Below are positions 34,839-42,550 of a DNA stretch of 64,000 bases, in pieces. Every line of letters starts with the position of its first letter. The first letter of the stretch is position 1. A program made the translations under genes and the position numbers. Origin of the DNA: Actinomycetospora callitridis (lineage in GTDB: Bacteria; Actinomycetota; Actinomycetes; Mycobacteriales; Pseudonocardiaceae); contig NZ_JAQZAK010000003.1 in the NCBI RefSeq assembly GCF_028737265.1, positions 434,001 through 498,000 of the forward strand, given 5' to 3'. The notes beneath the pieces are model-generated. The model made no database searches, was not told where the DNA came from, and saw only the letters and a list, made by a program, of their open reading frames with translations.

Positions 34839-36086
34839 GTGACCGACCCCCAGCTGGCACGCCGGCTCGGGCTGACCGACGCCGTGCTGATCGGACTCGG
34901 CTCGATGGTCGGCGCCGGGGTGTTCTCGGCGTTCGCACCGGCCGCGGCGGCCGCCGGTGCGGGGCTGCTGATCGGGCTGGGGATCGCCGCCGCGGTCGCG
35001 TACTGCAACGCCACCGCCTCGGCCCAACTCGCGGCGCAGTACCCGGTCTCGGGAGGGACCTACGTCTACGGCCGCGAGCGGCTGGGTGACTGGTGGGGCT
35101 TCCTCGCCGGCTGGGGATTCATCGTCGGGAAGACGGCCAGCTGCGCCGCGATGGCCCTCACCTTCGCCGCCTACGCCGTGCCCGGTCCGTGGCAACGCCC
35201 GGCGGCCGTGGCCGCCGTCGTCGCGCTCGCGGCCGTGAACTACCGCGGGATCACCCGCACGGCCCGGCTCACCCGCGTGATCGTCACCGTCGTGCTGCTC
35301 GCGCTGACGGTCGCGGTCGTCGCGGGGCTCACGGGAGGGACGCCGGACATCGCCGGCCTGGTCGCGGTGCCGTCGCCGGGTCCTCTCGAGGTCCTGCAGT
35401 CGGCGGGCCTGCTGTTCTTCGCCTTCGCGGGGTACGCCCGGATCGCCACCATGGGCGAGGAGGTGCGCGACCCCCGGCGCACCATCCCGCGCGCCATCGT
35501 CACGGCCCTCGCCGTCGCGGTCGCGGTGTACGCCGTCGTCGCGGTGACGCTCCTCGTCGTGCTCGGTCCGGCGCGGCTCGCGACGTCGCGGGCTCCGCTG
35601 ACCGACGTCGTCGCGGTCGGGGGCTGGGCCTGGGCCGTCCCGGTGGTGGCCGTCGGCGCCTCGGCGGCAGCGCTCGGGGCGCTGCTGGCGTTGATCGCCG
35701 GCGTCGGCCGGACCACCCTGGCCATGGCACGCCGGGCCGACCTCCCCCCGTGGTTCGCTGCGGTCCACCCACGCCACGAGGTCCCGCACCGCGCGGAGGT
35801 CGCGGTCGCCGTCGTCGTGTCGGTACTCGTGCTCACGGTGGACCTGCGCGAGGCGATCGGCTTCTCGTCGTTCGGCGTGCTCGTGTACTACCTGATCGCC
35901 AACCTGTCGGCCTTCACCCAGCCGCCCGAACAGCGCCGGTTCCCGCGCTGGCTCCAGGTCGTCGGGGCCATCGGGTGCCTGCTCCTCGTGGCCACCCTGC
36001 CCTCGCCCGCGGTGCTGTCCGGGCTGCTCGTCTACGCCGTCGGCATCGCGTACCGCGCCGCCCGGTTGGCCGTCGCTCGACGATGA
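34839..36086 (+). CDS. APC-family amino acid permease
   Basis: A 415-residue transporter with about eleven to twelve transmembrane helices. It opens with the APC signature LGLTDAVLIGLGSMVGAGVFSAF, the substrate-binding unwound helix 1 (GSMVGAGVF), and has LLFFAFAGYARIATMGEEVRDPRRTIPRAI in the middle, the conserved helix 6/loop region. The GTG start lies 32 bases after the ArsR-type operator, so the gene is probably under the same repressor. No ArsB or ACR3 pump is visible nearby. The substrate is unknown. Confidence 0.88.
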   Translation: MTDPQLARRLGLTDAVLIGLGSMVGAGVFSAFAPAAAAAGAGLLIGLGIAAAVAYCNATASAQLAAQYPVSGGTYVYGRERLGDWWGFLAGWGFIVGKTASCAAMALTFAAYAVPGPWQRPAAVAAVVALAAVNYRGITRTARLTRVIVTVVLLALTVAVVAGLTGGTPDIAGLVAVPSPGPLEVLQSAGLLFFAFAGYARIATMGEEVRDPRRTIPRAIVTALAVAVAVYAVVAVTLLVVLGPARLATSRAPLTDVVAVGGWAWAVPVVAVGASAAALGALLALIAGVGRTTLAMARRADLPPWFAAVHPRHEVPHRAEVAVAVVVSVLVLTVDLREAIGFSSFGVLVYYLIANLSAFTQPPEQRRFPRWLQVVGAIGCLLLVATLPSPAVLSGLLVYAVGIAYRAARLAVARR

Positions 36087-36140
36087 GGACGCCCGGGTCA
36101 GCGGGGCCGGGACACCGTCGGCGGACGCCCGCCGTCGGCC

Positions 36141-36638
36141 TCAGCGACCGAGAACGCTGGGCGCCCGCAGCCGGGGTTCACGGGTGATCTCGGGCGGGCC
36201 GTTGTCCCTGAAGGCGAACGCGAGGAAGACGTCCGGCTCCTGGGCGAGGTCCTTCCAGTAGAAGCGCAGCAGCGTGCCGTCCGGATCGGTCACGTCGACG
36301 ACGGCCTCGTGCGGTCCGCGATCCTGCACCTGCGTGTGGTCGGCGCCGAGCATCGCGCTCCGCTCCTGGACGACGGAGAGAGACTCCCGACTGTTCATGT
36401 GCAGGGCCACGATGTCGAACCCGTGCAGATCGGGCGCACCGGCACAGTGCTGCCGCAGGCGCAGAGCGAACGAGAACCCGCCCTCCGTCGACTGCAGGGC
36501 CGCCCCACGGAGCTCGTCGTGCTCGATGAACTCGTGGGTCAACGTGAGGTCCATCAGCCGGCAGTACCAGTCGACGCTGGCCTGGAGATCGGTCACGGGA
36601 ATCTTGACGTGCATGACCTTCGTGACGCCGATACCCAC
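36141..36638 (-). CDS. VOC family protein
   Basis: A 165-residue glyoxalase-like protein: first module VMHVKIPVTDLQASVDWYCRLMDL, second module FDIVALHMNSRESLSVVQERSAMLG followed by VDVTDPDGTLLRFYWKD. GAGGAG precedes the GTG start by six bases. It is unrelated in detail to the other VOC gene 2 kb away. The ligand is unknown. Confidence 0.8.
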   Translation of the reverse strand: MGIGVTKVMHVKIPVTDLQASVDWYCRLMDLTLTHEFIEHDELRGAALQSTEGGFSFALRLRQHCAGAPDLHGFDIVALHMNSRESLSVVQERSAMLGADHTQVQDRGPHEAVVDVTDPDGTLLRFYWKDLAQEPDVFLAFAFRDNGPPEITREPRLRAPSVLGR

Positions 36639-36763
36639 CGCACGCTCCTCGTCGACAGGTGTGAGAGATCGCGGTCGGTGAGAGTCTGCTCTCCCTCCTC
36701 GCCCGCGTCACCCCACTGCTGCGGAGACCCGGTGCTGCGGAGACCCGGTGCGCGCGATCTCGC

Positions 36764-37279
36764 TCAGTGGTGGGCGTGGACGACGGCGTGCCCCTTCCCC
36801 CGACTGATCATCCAGCGGTTGATCGGGGTGGTGACGACGAAGGCCACCAGGAGCGCGAACGCGAGCGCTCCCCAGAACAAGGCGCTGGTGATGCCGGCGT
36901 CCATCGCCCCGGGAACGCCGAGCATGACGGCGTTGTCGACGATCTCCATCACGGTGATCGAGACGGTGTCGGCGGCGAGGGCGACGCGCAGCGCCTGACG
37001 GAACCCGACCCCGGCCCGCAGGACGCCGCGCATCGTGAGGGCGTAGCCGAAGACGAAGGCGAGCGCGACCGCCAACACCACGGTGGCGGCATCGTGCAGC
37101 CCCAGCGCGGTCCCGATGACCATGCCGAGGACCTCACCGATCGCGCACCCGGTCAGGCAGTGCGCCGTCGCCTGGGCCGCCATGGACCAGGACACCGACG
37201 CCCAGCCACCGGCCATGTCTCCGTCGTGCGCGTGCGCCAACTCGTCGTTCGTGCCGACCGACGACGGTCCGTCCTCCAT
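36764..37279 (-). CDS. DUF4396 membrane protein
   Basis: A 171-residue membrane protein of the DUF4396 family. It has about four hydrophobic helices and the conserved motif ATAHCLTGCAIGEVLGMVIG with a Cys-x3-Cys pair near residues 41-45, plus a His-rich C-terminal end (GHAVVHAHH) and an Asp/His-rich N-terminus. A GGGAGG box precedes the ATG. A CsoR-type palindrome lies 36 bases upstream, so copper control is likely. Function is unproven; a metal role would fit its Cys/His residues. Confidence 0.85.
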   Translation of the reverse strand: MEDGPSSVGTNDELAHAHDGDMAGGWASVSWSMAAQATAHCLTGCAIGEVLGMVIGTALGLHDAATVVLAVALAFVFGYALTMRGVLRAGVGFRQALRVALAADTVSITVMEIVDNAVMLGVPGAMDAGITSALFWGALAFALLVAFVVTTPINRWMISRGKGHAVVHAHH

Positions 37280-37315
37280 CGCGTGCCTCCCACGCCGAGA
37301 TCCATCACGGGCTAG

Positions 37316-37332
37316 ATACCCCCTGGGGGTAT
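37316..37332. promoter_or_regulatory. CsoR-type copper operator candidate
   Basis: ATACCCCC-T-GGGGGTAT is a perfect 8-bp inverted repeat around one base, matching the TACCCC-GGGGTA core of CsoR/RcnR-family operators. It is 36 bases upstream of the DUF4396 start codon. Confidence 0.75.
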
Positions 37333-37585
37333 CGCGTACCCAGTGATACTCCTCGATGCGAGCCGCGACAACCCCTTCCGGTGCCCCGGGCCACCGCGGC
37401 CGTCCCCGACCCGAACTCGCGCGACCTCCGGAGGAGGCGGCGGGGCGGCGATCCGCGCACGAGCGGGTCGTCAGGGACGCGCGTGTGGGTGGTCGAGACC
37501 CGAGAACGTCCGGTCGGAGGCGGTGTCCCGGTACCGTCACCGGGTGGGTCGGGGGACCCTCCTTGCGGTTCGTCGGGGGTCGGCA

Positions 37586-37882
37586 GTGGCGTCTCGTTTC
37601 GCGGTTCCGCTCTCGCGGTTGCTGGCGTGGGCCCAGCCGCATCCCGGTGGTCAGGGGGCCGGCGCACCGCAGCGGCTCGGCCCGTGGGGCGCACGGCAGC
37701 GGTATCACCGAGCGCTCTTCCTCGTGATCGGCTTCTGGGCCGTGATCACGTGCGTCGCGGCCGCCGTCTACCCCCTGGCCGCGATCGTGGTCGCCCTGGC
37801 GGGCCTTGCCCACGTCGTCGCCGGCTACCGGGTCGAACAGAGGCGCCGAGATGATCGAGGGAGGCCTGGCGACCGGGCATGA
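37586..37882 (+). CDS. small membrane protein, hypothetical
   Basis: A product of about 98 residues with one clear hydrophobic segment (ALFLVIGFWAVITCVAAAVYPLAAIVVALAGLAHVVAGY, probably two helices) and basic ends. The start is uncertain: a GTG 14 codons upstream (37544) is also possible. Function is unknown. Confidence 0.5.
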   Translation: MASRFAVPLSRLLAWAQPHPGGQGAGAPQRLGPWGARQRYHRALFLVIGFWAVITCVAAAVYPLAAIVVALAGLAHVVAGYRVEQRRRDDRGRPGDRA

Positions 37883-37917
37883 TGCGCCGCAGCCGCGCAT
37901 GGTGCCGACGGTGTGGG

Positions 37918-38409
37918 TCAGCCCGTCGCCTCGCGGACGTCCGTTCCCTGCTCGGCGAACGCCCTGAAATCCTGCATGTGCTGACGCGTCTGCTTGCGGA
38001 AGGCGCCGGGCATGACGAGCCCCACCAGTCGCATCGGCACGCTGCTGAACCGGTGTTCGTTCTCGCTCTCCCAGAGGGTCGTCTCCGGACCGGCTTCGGT
38101 CAGCCGCTCGCGCGCGGCGCTCCACATGCCCTCGGTGACGATCTCGCGGTCGAAGTGGACGACGCTGTCCCGCGGGATGCCGTGCAGGTCCGCCGGTTCC
38201 CGGCGCGTGATGGTCTCGGTCGCCTCCATCGTCTGCGTGCCCATCTGCATCACGACGCGTGACTCGGTCCCGACCTGCCCGTGCGTCCCGCTCAACGGTT
38301 CGTGCAGCACCAGGCCTCGGAGCCACTTCGGCAGGTGCGCGGGGTCGGCGAGCAACTGGGCCACCCTCTCCCGCGGTAGGGCGATCTCGATCGAGACGGT
38401 GTACTTCAT
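37918..38409 (-). CDS. SRPBCC family protein
   Basis: A 163-residue START-like protein: MKYTVSIEIALPRERVAQLLADPAHLPKWLRGL is the standard first strand and helices; LVGLVMPGAFRKQTRQHMQDFRAFAE is the C-terminal helix over the ligand cavity. A function such as ligand binding or lipid handling is possible but not visible. It is divergent from the YchJ-like gene across an AT-rich region. Confidence 0.8.
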   Translation of the reverse strand: MKYTVSIEIALPRERVAQLLADPAHLPKWLRGLVLHEPLSGTHGQVGTESRVVMQMGTQTMEATETITRREPADLHGIPRDSVVHFDREIVTEGMWSAARERLTEAGPETTLWESENEHRFSSVPMRLVGLVMPGAFRKQTRQHMQDFRAFAEQGTDVREATG

Positions 38410-38462
38410 GGCGGAGCGCTCCCGGTTGTCCTCGCCGACCGACGCACACTAGCGGCCTCGAT

Positions 38463-38486
38463 TTATATTAGTCTATCGTTATAGAT
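38463..38486. promoter_or_regulatory. AT-rich promoter/operator with inverted repeat
   Basis: In otherwise GC-rich DNA, about 28 bases are AT-rich and include TCTAT-CGTT-ATAGA (38472-38485), a perfect 5-bp inverted repeat. It lies between the divergent SRPBCC and YchJ-like genes and probably holds promoter and repressor sites. Confidence 0.45.
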
Positions 38487-38530
38487 CGCCTCGCCTCGAC
38501 GACCTCCACCGGACGGCATACTCGAGGGCC

Positions 38531-38917
38531 GTGTCCTCCCGACCGTGCCCGTGCGGCCTGCCCGAACCGTTCGACGCGTGCTGCGGCCGGTATCTCGGCG
38601 AGTCCGACATCGCAGCCCCCACCGCCGAGGCGCTCATGCGCTCGCGCTACACGGCCTTCGCGCGTGGCGACGTCGACCATCTGCTGCGGACCTGGCACCC
38701 GTCGACCCGCCCGACGACGCTGACACTCGACCCCGCGATCCGCTGGACGCAGCTGGAGGTGCTCGAGCGCGTGGGCGGCGGCCTCTTCGACACCGACGGA
38801 GTCGTCGAGTTCCGCGCCCACCACCGCGAGGGCCCGCAGAGCGGGGTCCTGCACGAACGCAGCCGATTCGTCCGGGAAGCCGGGCGGTGGTTCTACCGGG
38901 ACGGGACCGCCCGCTGA
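38531..38917 (+). CDS. YchJ family protein (SEC-C motif)
   Basis: A 128-residue UPF0225/YchJ-type protein. The N-terminal zinc-binding SEC-C motif is CPCGLPEPFDACCGRYL, followed by the conserved AEALMRSRYTAFARGDVDHLLRTWHP. Length and layout match the family. Molecular function is unknown. The GTG start sits just before the Cys-rich motif as in homologues. Confidence 0.9.
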   Translation: MSSRPCPCGLPEPFDACCGRYLGESDIAAPTAEALMRSRYTAFARGDVDHLLRTWHPSTRPTTLTLDPAIRWTQLEVLERVGGGLFDTDGVVEFRAHHREGPQSGVLHERSRFVREAGRWFYRDGTAR

Positions 38918-38966
38918 CCCCGGAGAGCGGAACCCGGTCCGACCCGACCCTCGGCTTCCGGAGGCA

Positions 38967-39440
38967 TCAGGTGACGGCAGCCCCGACCGGACGAGCGCCG
39001 ACGTCGGGGTTCCGGCGGGACGACCAGGGCGCGCGGAGGGGTGACGGGTCGCGACGCGACGGCGGCCGCAGGGCCCAGGAGGCCAGGGTGAGCGCGGCCA
39101 GGACGAGCGGAGTGATCACGGCGCCGAGGTCGTCGTCGACGGCGACGTGGCAGGCCGCCGCGCCGAGGTAGACGAACGTGAGTCCCGCGTAGGCCCATTC
39201 CTTCAGACGCGGCGTGCGGGGTACGAGCAGGGCCACCAGCGCCAGGATCTTGGAGATGCCGAGGATCGTCGCGAAGTAGGCGGGGAAGCCGAGGCGGCCG
39301 AGGATGTCGACGACGTAGGGGATGCGGGCGAGGTCCCACTGGATCCCCACCGCGGTCTCGAGCAGGACCGGGGCGCTCACGACCCAGTACAGGCCGACGC
39401 GCAGCCGCCGTCGCGTGATGGCGCTGATCGGTGTGTTCAT
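38967..39440 (-). CDS. DoxX family membrane protein
   Basis: A 157-residue membrane protein with four helices (VGLYWVVSAPVLLETAVG, FPAYFATILGISKILALVALLV, EWAYAGLTFVYLGAAACHVAV, VITPLVLAALTLASWAL). The layout is that of DoxX-like proteins. It is divergent from an ECF41-type sigma gene, and an ECF41-like promoter on its strand begins about 65 bases upstream, so it is probably the sigma target. Confidence 0.85.
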   Translation of the reverse strand: MNTPISAITRRRLRVGLYWVVSAPVLLETAVGIQWDLARIPYVVDILGRLGFPAYFATILGISKILALVALLVPRTPRLKEWAYAGLTFVYLGAAACHVAVDDDLGAVITPLVLAALTLASWALRPPSRRDPSPLRAPWSSRRNPDVGARPVGAAVT

Positions 39441-39505
39441 GGAGGTCTCCCGACAGTGGTGGTGGCCGCTCGTCACGTCCGCGGCCCCGGGTGCGTCATC
39501 TCGGT

Positions 39506-39532
39506 GACGGAGCCGGACGCCGGGAGGTGACA
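39506..39532 (-). promoter_or_regulatory. ECF41-type promoter for the DoxX gene
   Basis: On the minus strand the sequence reads TGTCACC-N16-CGTC, nearly identical to the TGTCACA-N16-CGTC consensus reported for ECF41 sigma factors, with exact spacing. It points toward the DoxX gene; its -35 element overlaps the ribosome-binding region of the divergent sigma gene. Confidence 0.75.
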
Positions 39533-39533
39533 C

Positions 39534-40457
39534 GTGAGCGAGACCGACCTCGCCGAGCGGTTCGACACGCTCCGCCCGCACCTGCACGCCGTGGCCTACC
39601 GCCTGCTGGGCTCGACGGCCGACGCCGACGATGCGGCGCAGGAGTCCTGGCTGCGCCTCGCGCGCTCGGACAGCGACGCCGTCACCAACCTCGGCGGGTG
39701 GCTGACCACCGTCGTCGGGCGCGTGGCCCTGGACATGCCGCGCACGCGGGCCGCCCGTCGCGAGGCGCCCCTCGATCCGGGGCTCCCCGACCCCGTCGTC
39801 ACCTGGGGAGGAGCCGACGAGGTCGACCGGGCGCCGACGCCCGAGGAGTCGGCGGTCCTCGTGGACTCGGTGAGTCTCGCGCTGCTGGTGGTGCTGGAGT
39901 CGCTCTCCCCCGTCGAGCGTCTGGTGTTCGTGCTCCACGACCTGTTCGCGGTGCCGTTCGAGGAGATCGGCGCGACCGTCGGGCGCAGCTCCGCCGCCAC
40001 CAAACAGCTCGCCAGCCGTGCCCGCGCCCGGGTGCGCGATCGGGTCCCGGCCGCCGATGCCGACCCCGGCGATCCCCTCCACCGTGAGGTGGTGCTGGCG
40101 TTCCTCGCCGCGGCTCGCGGAGGGGATCTCGCGGGGCTGATGGCGATCCTCGACGCCGAGGTCGTCCTGCGGGTGGACCGGGGGCCGGCCCCGGACCGGT
40201 CACGCGTCGTCGAGTTCTCCGGGGCCGCCGACGTGGCCCGGCAGGCGCTCACCTTCGCCCGTCTCGCCGCCTTCGCTCGTCCGGCCGTCGTCGACGGCGG
40301 CCCCGGCGTGGTCACGATCGTCGACGGGGAGCTGGTCTCGGTGCAGGGCTTCGCGATGCGCGGCCGGCGGATCGTGGAGATCGACCTCTACGCCGACCGC
40401 GAGCGGCTGGTTCACCTGGACCCCGACATCCAGCGGCCGCCGCGAACCGCAGGGTGA
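39534..40457 (+). CDS. ECF41/SigJ-type sigma factor with C-terminal SnoaL-like domain
   Basis: A 307-residue sigma factor. Region 2 (RLLGSTADADDAAQESWLRLA, TTVVGRVALDMPRTRAARRE) and region 4 (SLSPVERLVFVLHDLFAVPFEEIGATVGRSSAATKQLASRAR) are clear. Residues about 195-300 form a SnoaL-like extension (VVLAFLAAARGGDLAGLMAIL and GRRIVEIDLYAD), which in ECF41 proteins modulates activity in place of a separate anti-sigma factor. The GTG start follows GGGAGG. The divergent DoxX gene is the likely target. Confidence 0.9.
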   Translation: MSETDLAERFDTLRPHLHAVAYRLLGSTADADDAAQESWLRLARSDSDAVTNLGGWLTTVVGRVALDMPRTRAARREAPLDPGLPDPVVTWGGADEVDRAPTPEESAVLVDSVSLALLVVLESLSPVERLVFVLHDLFAVPFEEIGATVGRSSAATKQLASRARARVRDRVPAADADPGDPLHREVVLAFLAAARGGDLAGLMAILDAEVVLRVDRGPAPDRSRVVEFSGAADVARQALTFARLAAFARPAVVDGGPGVVTIVDGELVSVQGFAMRGRRIVEIDLYADRERLVHLDPDIQRPPRTAG

Positions 40458-40800
40458 CGACGAGGACACCGGACCCGGCGACCGAGAAAATCTCCCTTCG
40501 CCACGCTAGACATGGTCTCGGCGGCAGGTGTACTTTCTGCGTCGCGCAAGCAGAAGATCAAGAGACACGGGAAGGGAGGTCGGCGCACCGTCAGATCGTC
40601 CGGGTCGTCTCGGCCCGGACCCACCGACTCGTCGGAACGGATGGTGATCTTCGGTTATCGAGCTCCCCCGATCCCCGCAGCACCCGCTCGTCGGTTCCTG
40701 CGGTACGAGGCCGGCTCCCGAGCCGGCCGACAGTGTGCAGACCTGATCCCCCAGGGGCCCCGGCGCAAGGTGCGCCGGGGCCCCTCGTCCGTCGGAGGTG
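40458..40800. other. long intergenic region ending in a terminator; possible small RNA
   Basis: About 340 bases without a supported protein. Open frames here are Arg/Ser-rich. A very strong hairpin closes the region just before the MerR-like gene, although the sigma gene stop is nearly 300 bases upstream. This leaves room for a separate short transcript. Confidence 0.4.
40754..40784 (+). terminator. strong intrinsic terminator
   Basis: A perfect 14-bp stem (GGGGCCCCGGCGCA / TGCGCCGGGGCCCC) with loop AGG, 17 bases before the MerR-like start codon. It could also act bidirectionally or as an attenuator. Confidence 0.75.
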
Positions 40801-41118
40801 ATGTTGGCCCGAGAGTCCGAGGCCGTGACGCAGCGGCTCGATGACGAGCACTACCCCGCCTACTCCATCGGCCGTGCCGCCGAGATGGTCGGAGCGACCC
40901 CCGGCTTCCTGCGCAGCCTGGACGAGGCGAAACTCCTCGACCCCCAGCGCTCCGGAGGGGGTCACCGCCGCTACTCCCGTCACGAGCTCCGGCTGGCCGC
41001 CAGGGTCCGGGAGCTCCTCGACCGCGGCACCGCCCTCGACGCCGCGTGCCGCATCGTGGTCCTCGAGGACCAGCTCGACGAGGCGCGGCGCACCATCGCC
41101 GACCAGCGCGAGGGCTGA
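40801..41118 (+). CDS. MerR-family transcriptional regulator, short
   Basis: A 105-residue protein. The winged helix-turn-helix of the MerR family is at about 18-80 (YSIGRAAEMVGATPGFLRSLDEAKLLDPQRSGGGHRRYSRHEL) followed by one short coiled-coil helix (RIVVLEDQLDEARRTI); there is no effector domain. Such short MerR proteins occur in actinobacteria near stress genes. GGAGG is very close to the ATG; a GTG at 40825 is an alternative start. Confidence 0.82.
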   Translation: MLARESEAVTQRLDDEHYPAYSIGRAAEMVGATPGFLRSLDEAKLLDPQRSGGGHRRYSRHELRLAARVRELLDRGTALDAACRIVVLEDQLDEARRTIADQREG

Positions 41119-41154
41119 GGACTCCCGTAGGCGGCAGCACCCCGAGGAGACACG

Positions 41155-41424
41155 ATGAGCGCCATCCCACGACGACAACAGCCCGACGTGACCCGCGTGC
41201 TCCTCGCCGACGGGTGGCACCAGGTGGAACAGCGGACGTTCGAGGTGGACGGCCACAGCTTCGGGTTCGCGGAGCTGGTGCCTGTCGAGGGCGAGCACGG
41301 CGAACTCATCGCGACCGGTCGCTTCATCACCGGTCCACTCACATCGGTGTTCGCGGTCGAATCCGAACCGACCCCGAGCGAGAACGTCCCGGGGCAGCCG
41401 TCGCGACCTCCGGCATGGCCGTAG
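41155..41424 (+). CDS. hypothetical protein
   Basis: An 89-residue protein preceded by GAGGAGA. The middle (RVLLADGWHQVEQRTFEVDGHSFGFAELV) looks like a small beta-rich fold; the C-terminus is Pro/Ser-rich. I recognise no family. It follows the MerR-like gene by 36 bases and is probably in the same operon. Confidence 0.55.
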   Translation: MSAIPRRQQPDVTRVLLADGWHQVEQRTFEVDGHSFGFAELVPVEGEHGELIATGRFITGPLTSVFAVESEPTPSENVPGQPSRPPAWP

Positions 41425-41452
41425 TCCGCAGCGCTCCGGGTGCGCCGCGGAG

Positions 41453-42364
41453 TCAGTGCGACCTGTCGTCCTGCTCGCTGGTGGCGGCGGGCCGGGTCGC
41501 GGTCCAGCTGGCGAGCAGCGAGAGCGCGTCGGCCGACGGCGTGGAGGGTTCGGGGCTGTAGACGGTGAGGACGAGCCCGGGATCGGCCGGGATCGGCATG
41601 GTCTCGTAGCCGACCTCGACGTCGCCCACGACGGGGTGGTGGAAGCGCTTGGTGCCGGTCTGGTGCAGGCGCACGTTGTGCTTGGCCCACCGCACCCGGA
41701 ACTCCTCACTGCGTGTCGAGAGCTCTCCGACCAGGTCGGAGATGCCGCGGTCGTAGGGATCGCGCCCGGCCTCGGTGCGCAGGTTGTTGACCCCGACGTC
41801 GGCCATGAACTCCCAGTCCGGGTAGAACTCGTGCGCCCGGGGATCGAGGAAGCAGAACCGCACGAAGTTCACCGGCACACTCGGGTCGGGGTGCTGCGGG
41901 TCGGGGTAGAGCGGGGCGTAGAAGGCGTAGCCCAGCGCGTTCGCCGCCACCAGGTCCTGGCGGGCGTTGCCCACGATGGCCGGCACGGTCATCGCGTCGA
42001 GCAACCGTTGGACCATCGGCCGGACGGTGCTCGAGCGCCGGGCTCGGGGGCGTGCTCGTGCGGGGCCGGTGGCGATGCTCCGGCGCAGGTCGGCCAGGTG
42101 CGCCCGCTCGGCCTCGTCGAGCTGCAGGGCCCGGGCGATGGCGTCGAGCACGGCCTCGGACACGCCGCCGGCCTTGCCGCGCTCGAGCTGGGTGTAGTAG
42201 TCGATCGACAGCCCGGCGAGGGTCGCGACCTCCTGGCGGCGCAGCCCGGGCACGCGGCGCTTGCCGGCGTCGTACACCGGCAGCCCGACATGGTCCGGGG
42301 TGATCCGGGCTCGCCGGGAGGCCAGGAACTCGCCGAGCTCGACGCGGTTGTCGGCACCACTCAT
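41453..42364 (-). CDS. XRE-family regulator with MmyB-like ligand-binding domain
   Basis: A 303-residue regulator. Residues 8-80 are an XRE helix-turn-helix (LGEFLASRRARITPDHVGLP, RRQEVATLAGLSIDYYTQLERGKAGGVSEAVLDAIARALQL), and 110-275 are the MmyB-like PAS-type domain (VQRLLDAMTVPAIVGNARQDLVAANALGYAFYAPL). Many actinobacterial members repress a divergent dehydrogenase gene. Here an alcohol dehydrogenase-like gene is divergent, with an imperfect inverted repeat between. Confidence 0.9.
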   Translation of the reverse strand: MSGADNRVELGEFLASRRARITPDHVGLPVYDAGKRRVPGLRRQEVATLAGLSIDYYTQLERGKAGGVSEAVLDAIARALQLDEAERAHLADLRRSIATGPARARPRARRSSTVRPMVQRLLDAMTVPAIVGNARQDLVAANALGYAFYAPLYPDPQHPDPSVPVNFVRFCFLDPRAHEFYPDWEFMADVGVNNLRTEAGRDPYDRGISDLVGELSTRSEEFRVRWAKHNVRLHQTGTKRFHHPVVGDVEVGYETMPIPADPGLVLTVYSPEPSTPSADALSLLASWTATRPAATSEQDDRSH

Positions 42365-42414
42365 GACTCCACGGTAGGTCCGGCCCGCCGGGTGTGCGGG
42401 GTGCCGTCGCGGGG

Positions 42415-42443
42415 GGTGCCGGCAGCACCCCCCTGCTGGCACC
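42415..42443. promoter_or_regulatory. inverted repeat between MmyB-type regulator and dehydrogenase
   Basis: GGTGCCGGCAG-N7-CTGCTGGCACC: an 11-bp dyad with one mismatch in the 186-base divergent region. It is the best operator candidate for the MmyB-type regulator. Confidence 0.55.
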
Positions 42444-42550
42444 CGTGTCGAGGGCTCCTCCCACGCGCCCGCGAGAAGGCGTTGTCTCGAGATCGCCGGT
42501 CCGCCACCCGGACCGCGACGCGATCACCCACGCACCGATGAGGAACACCC

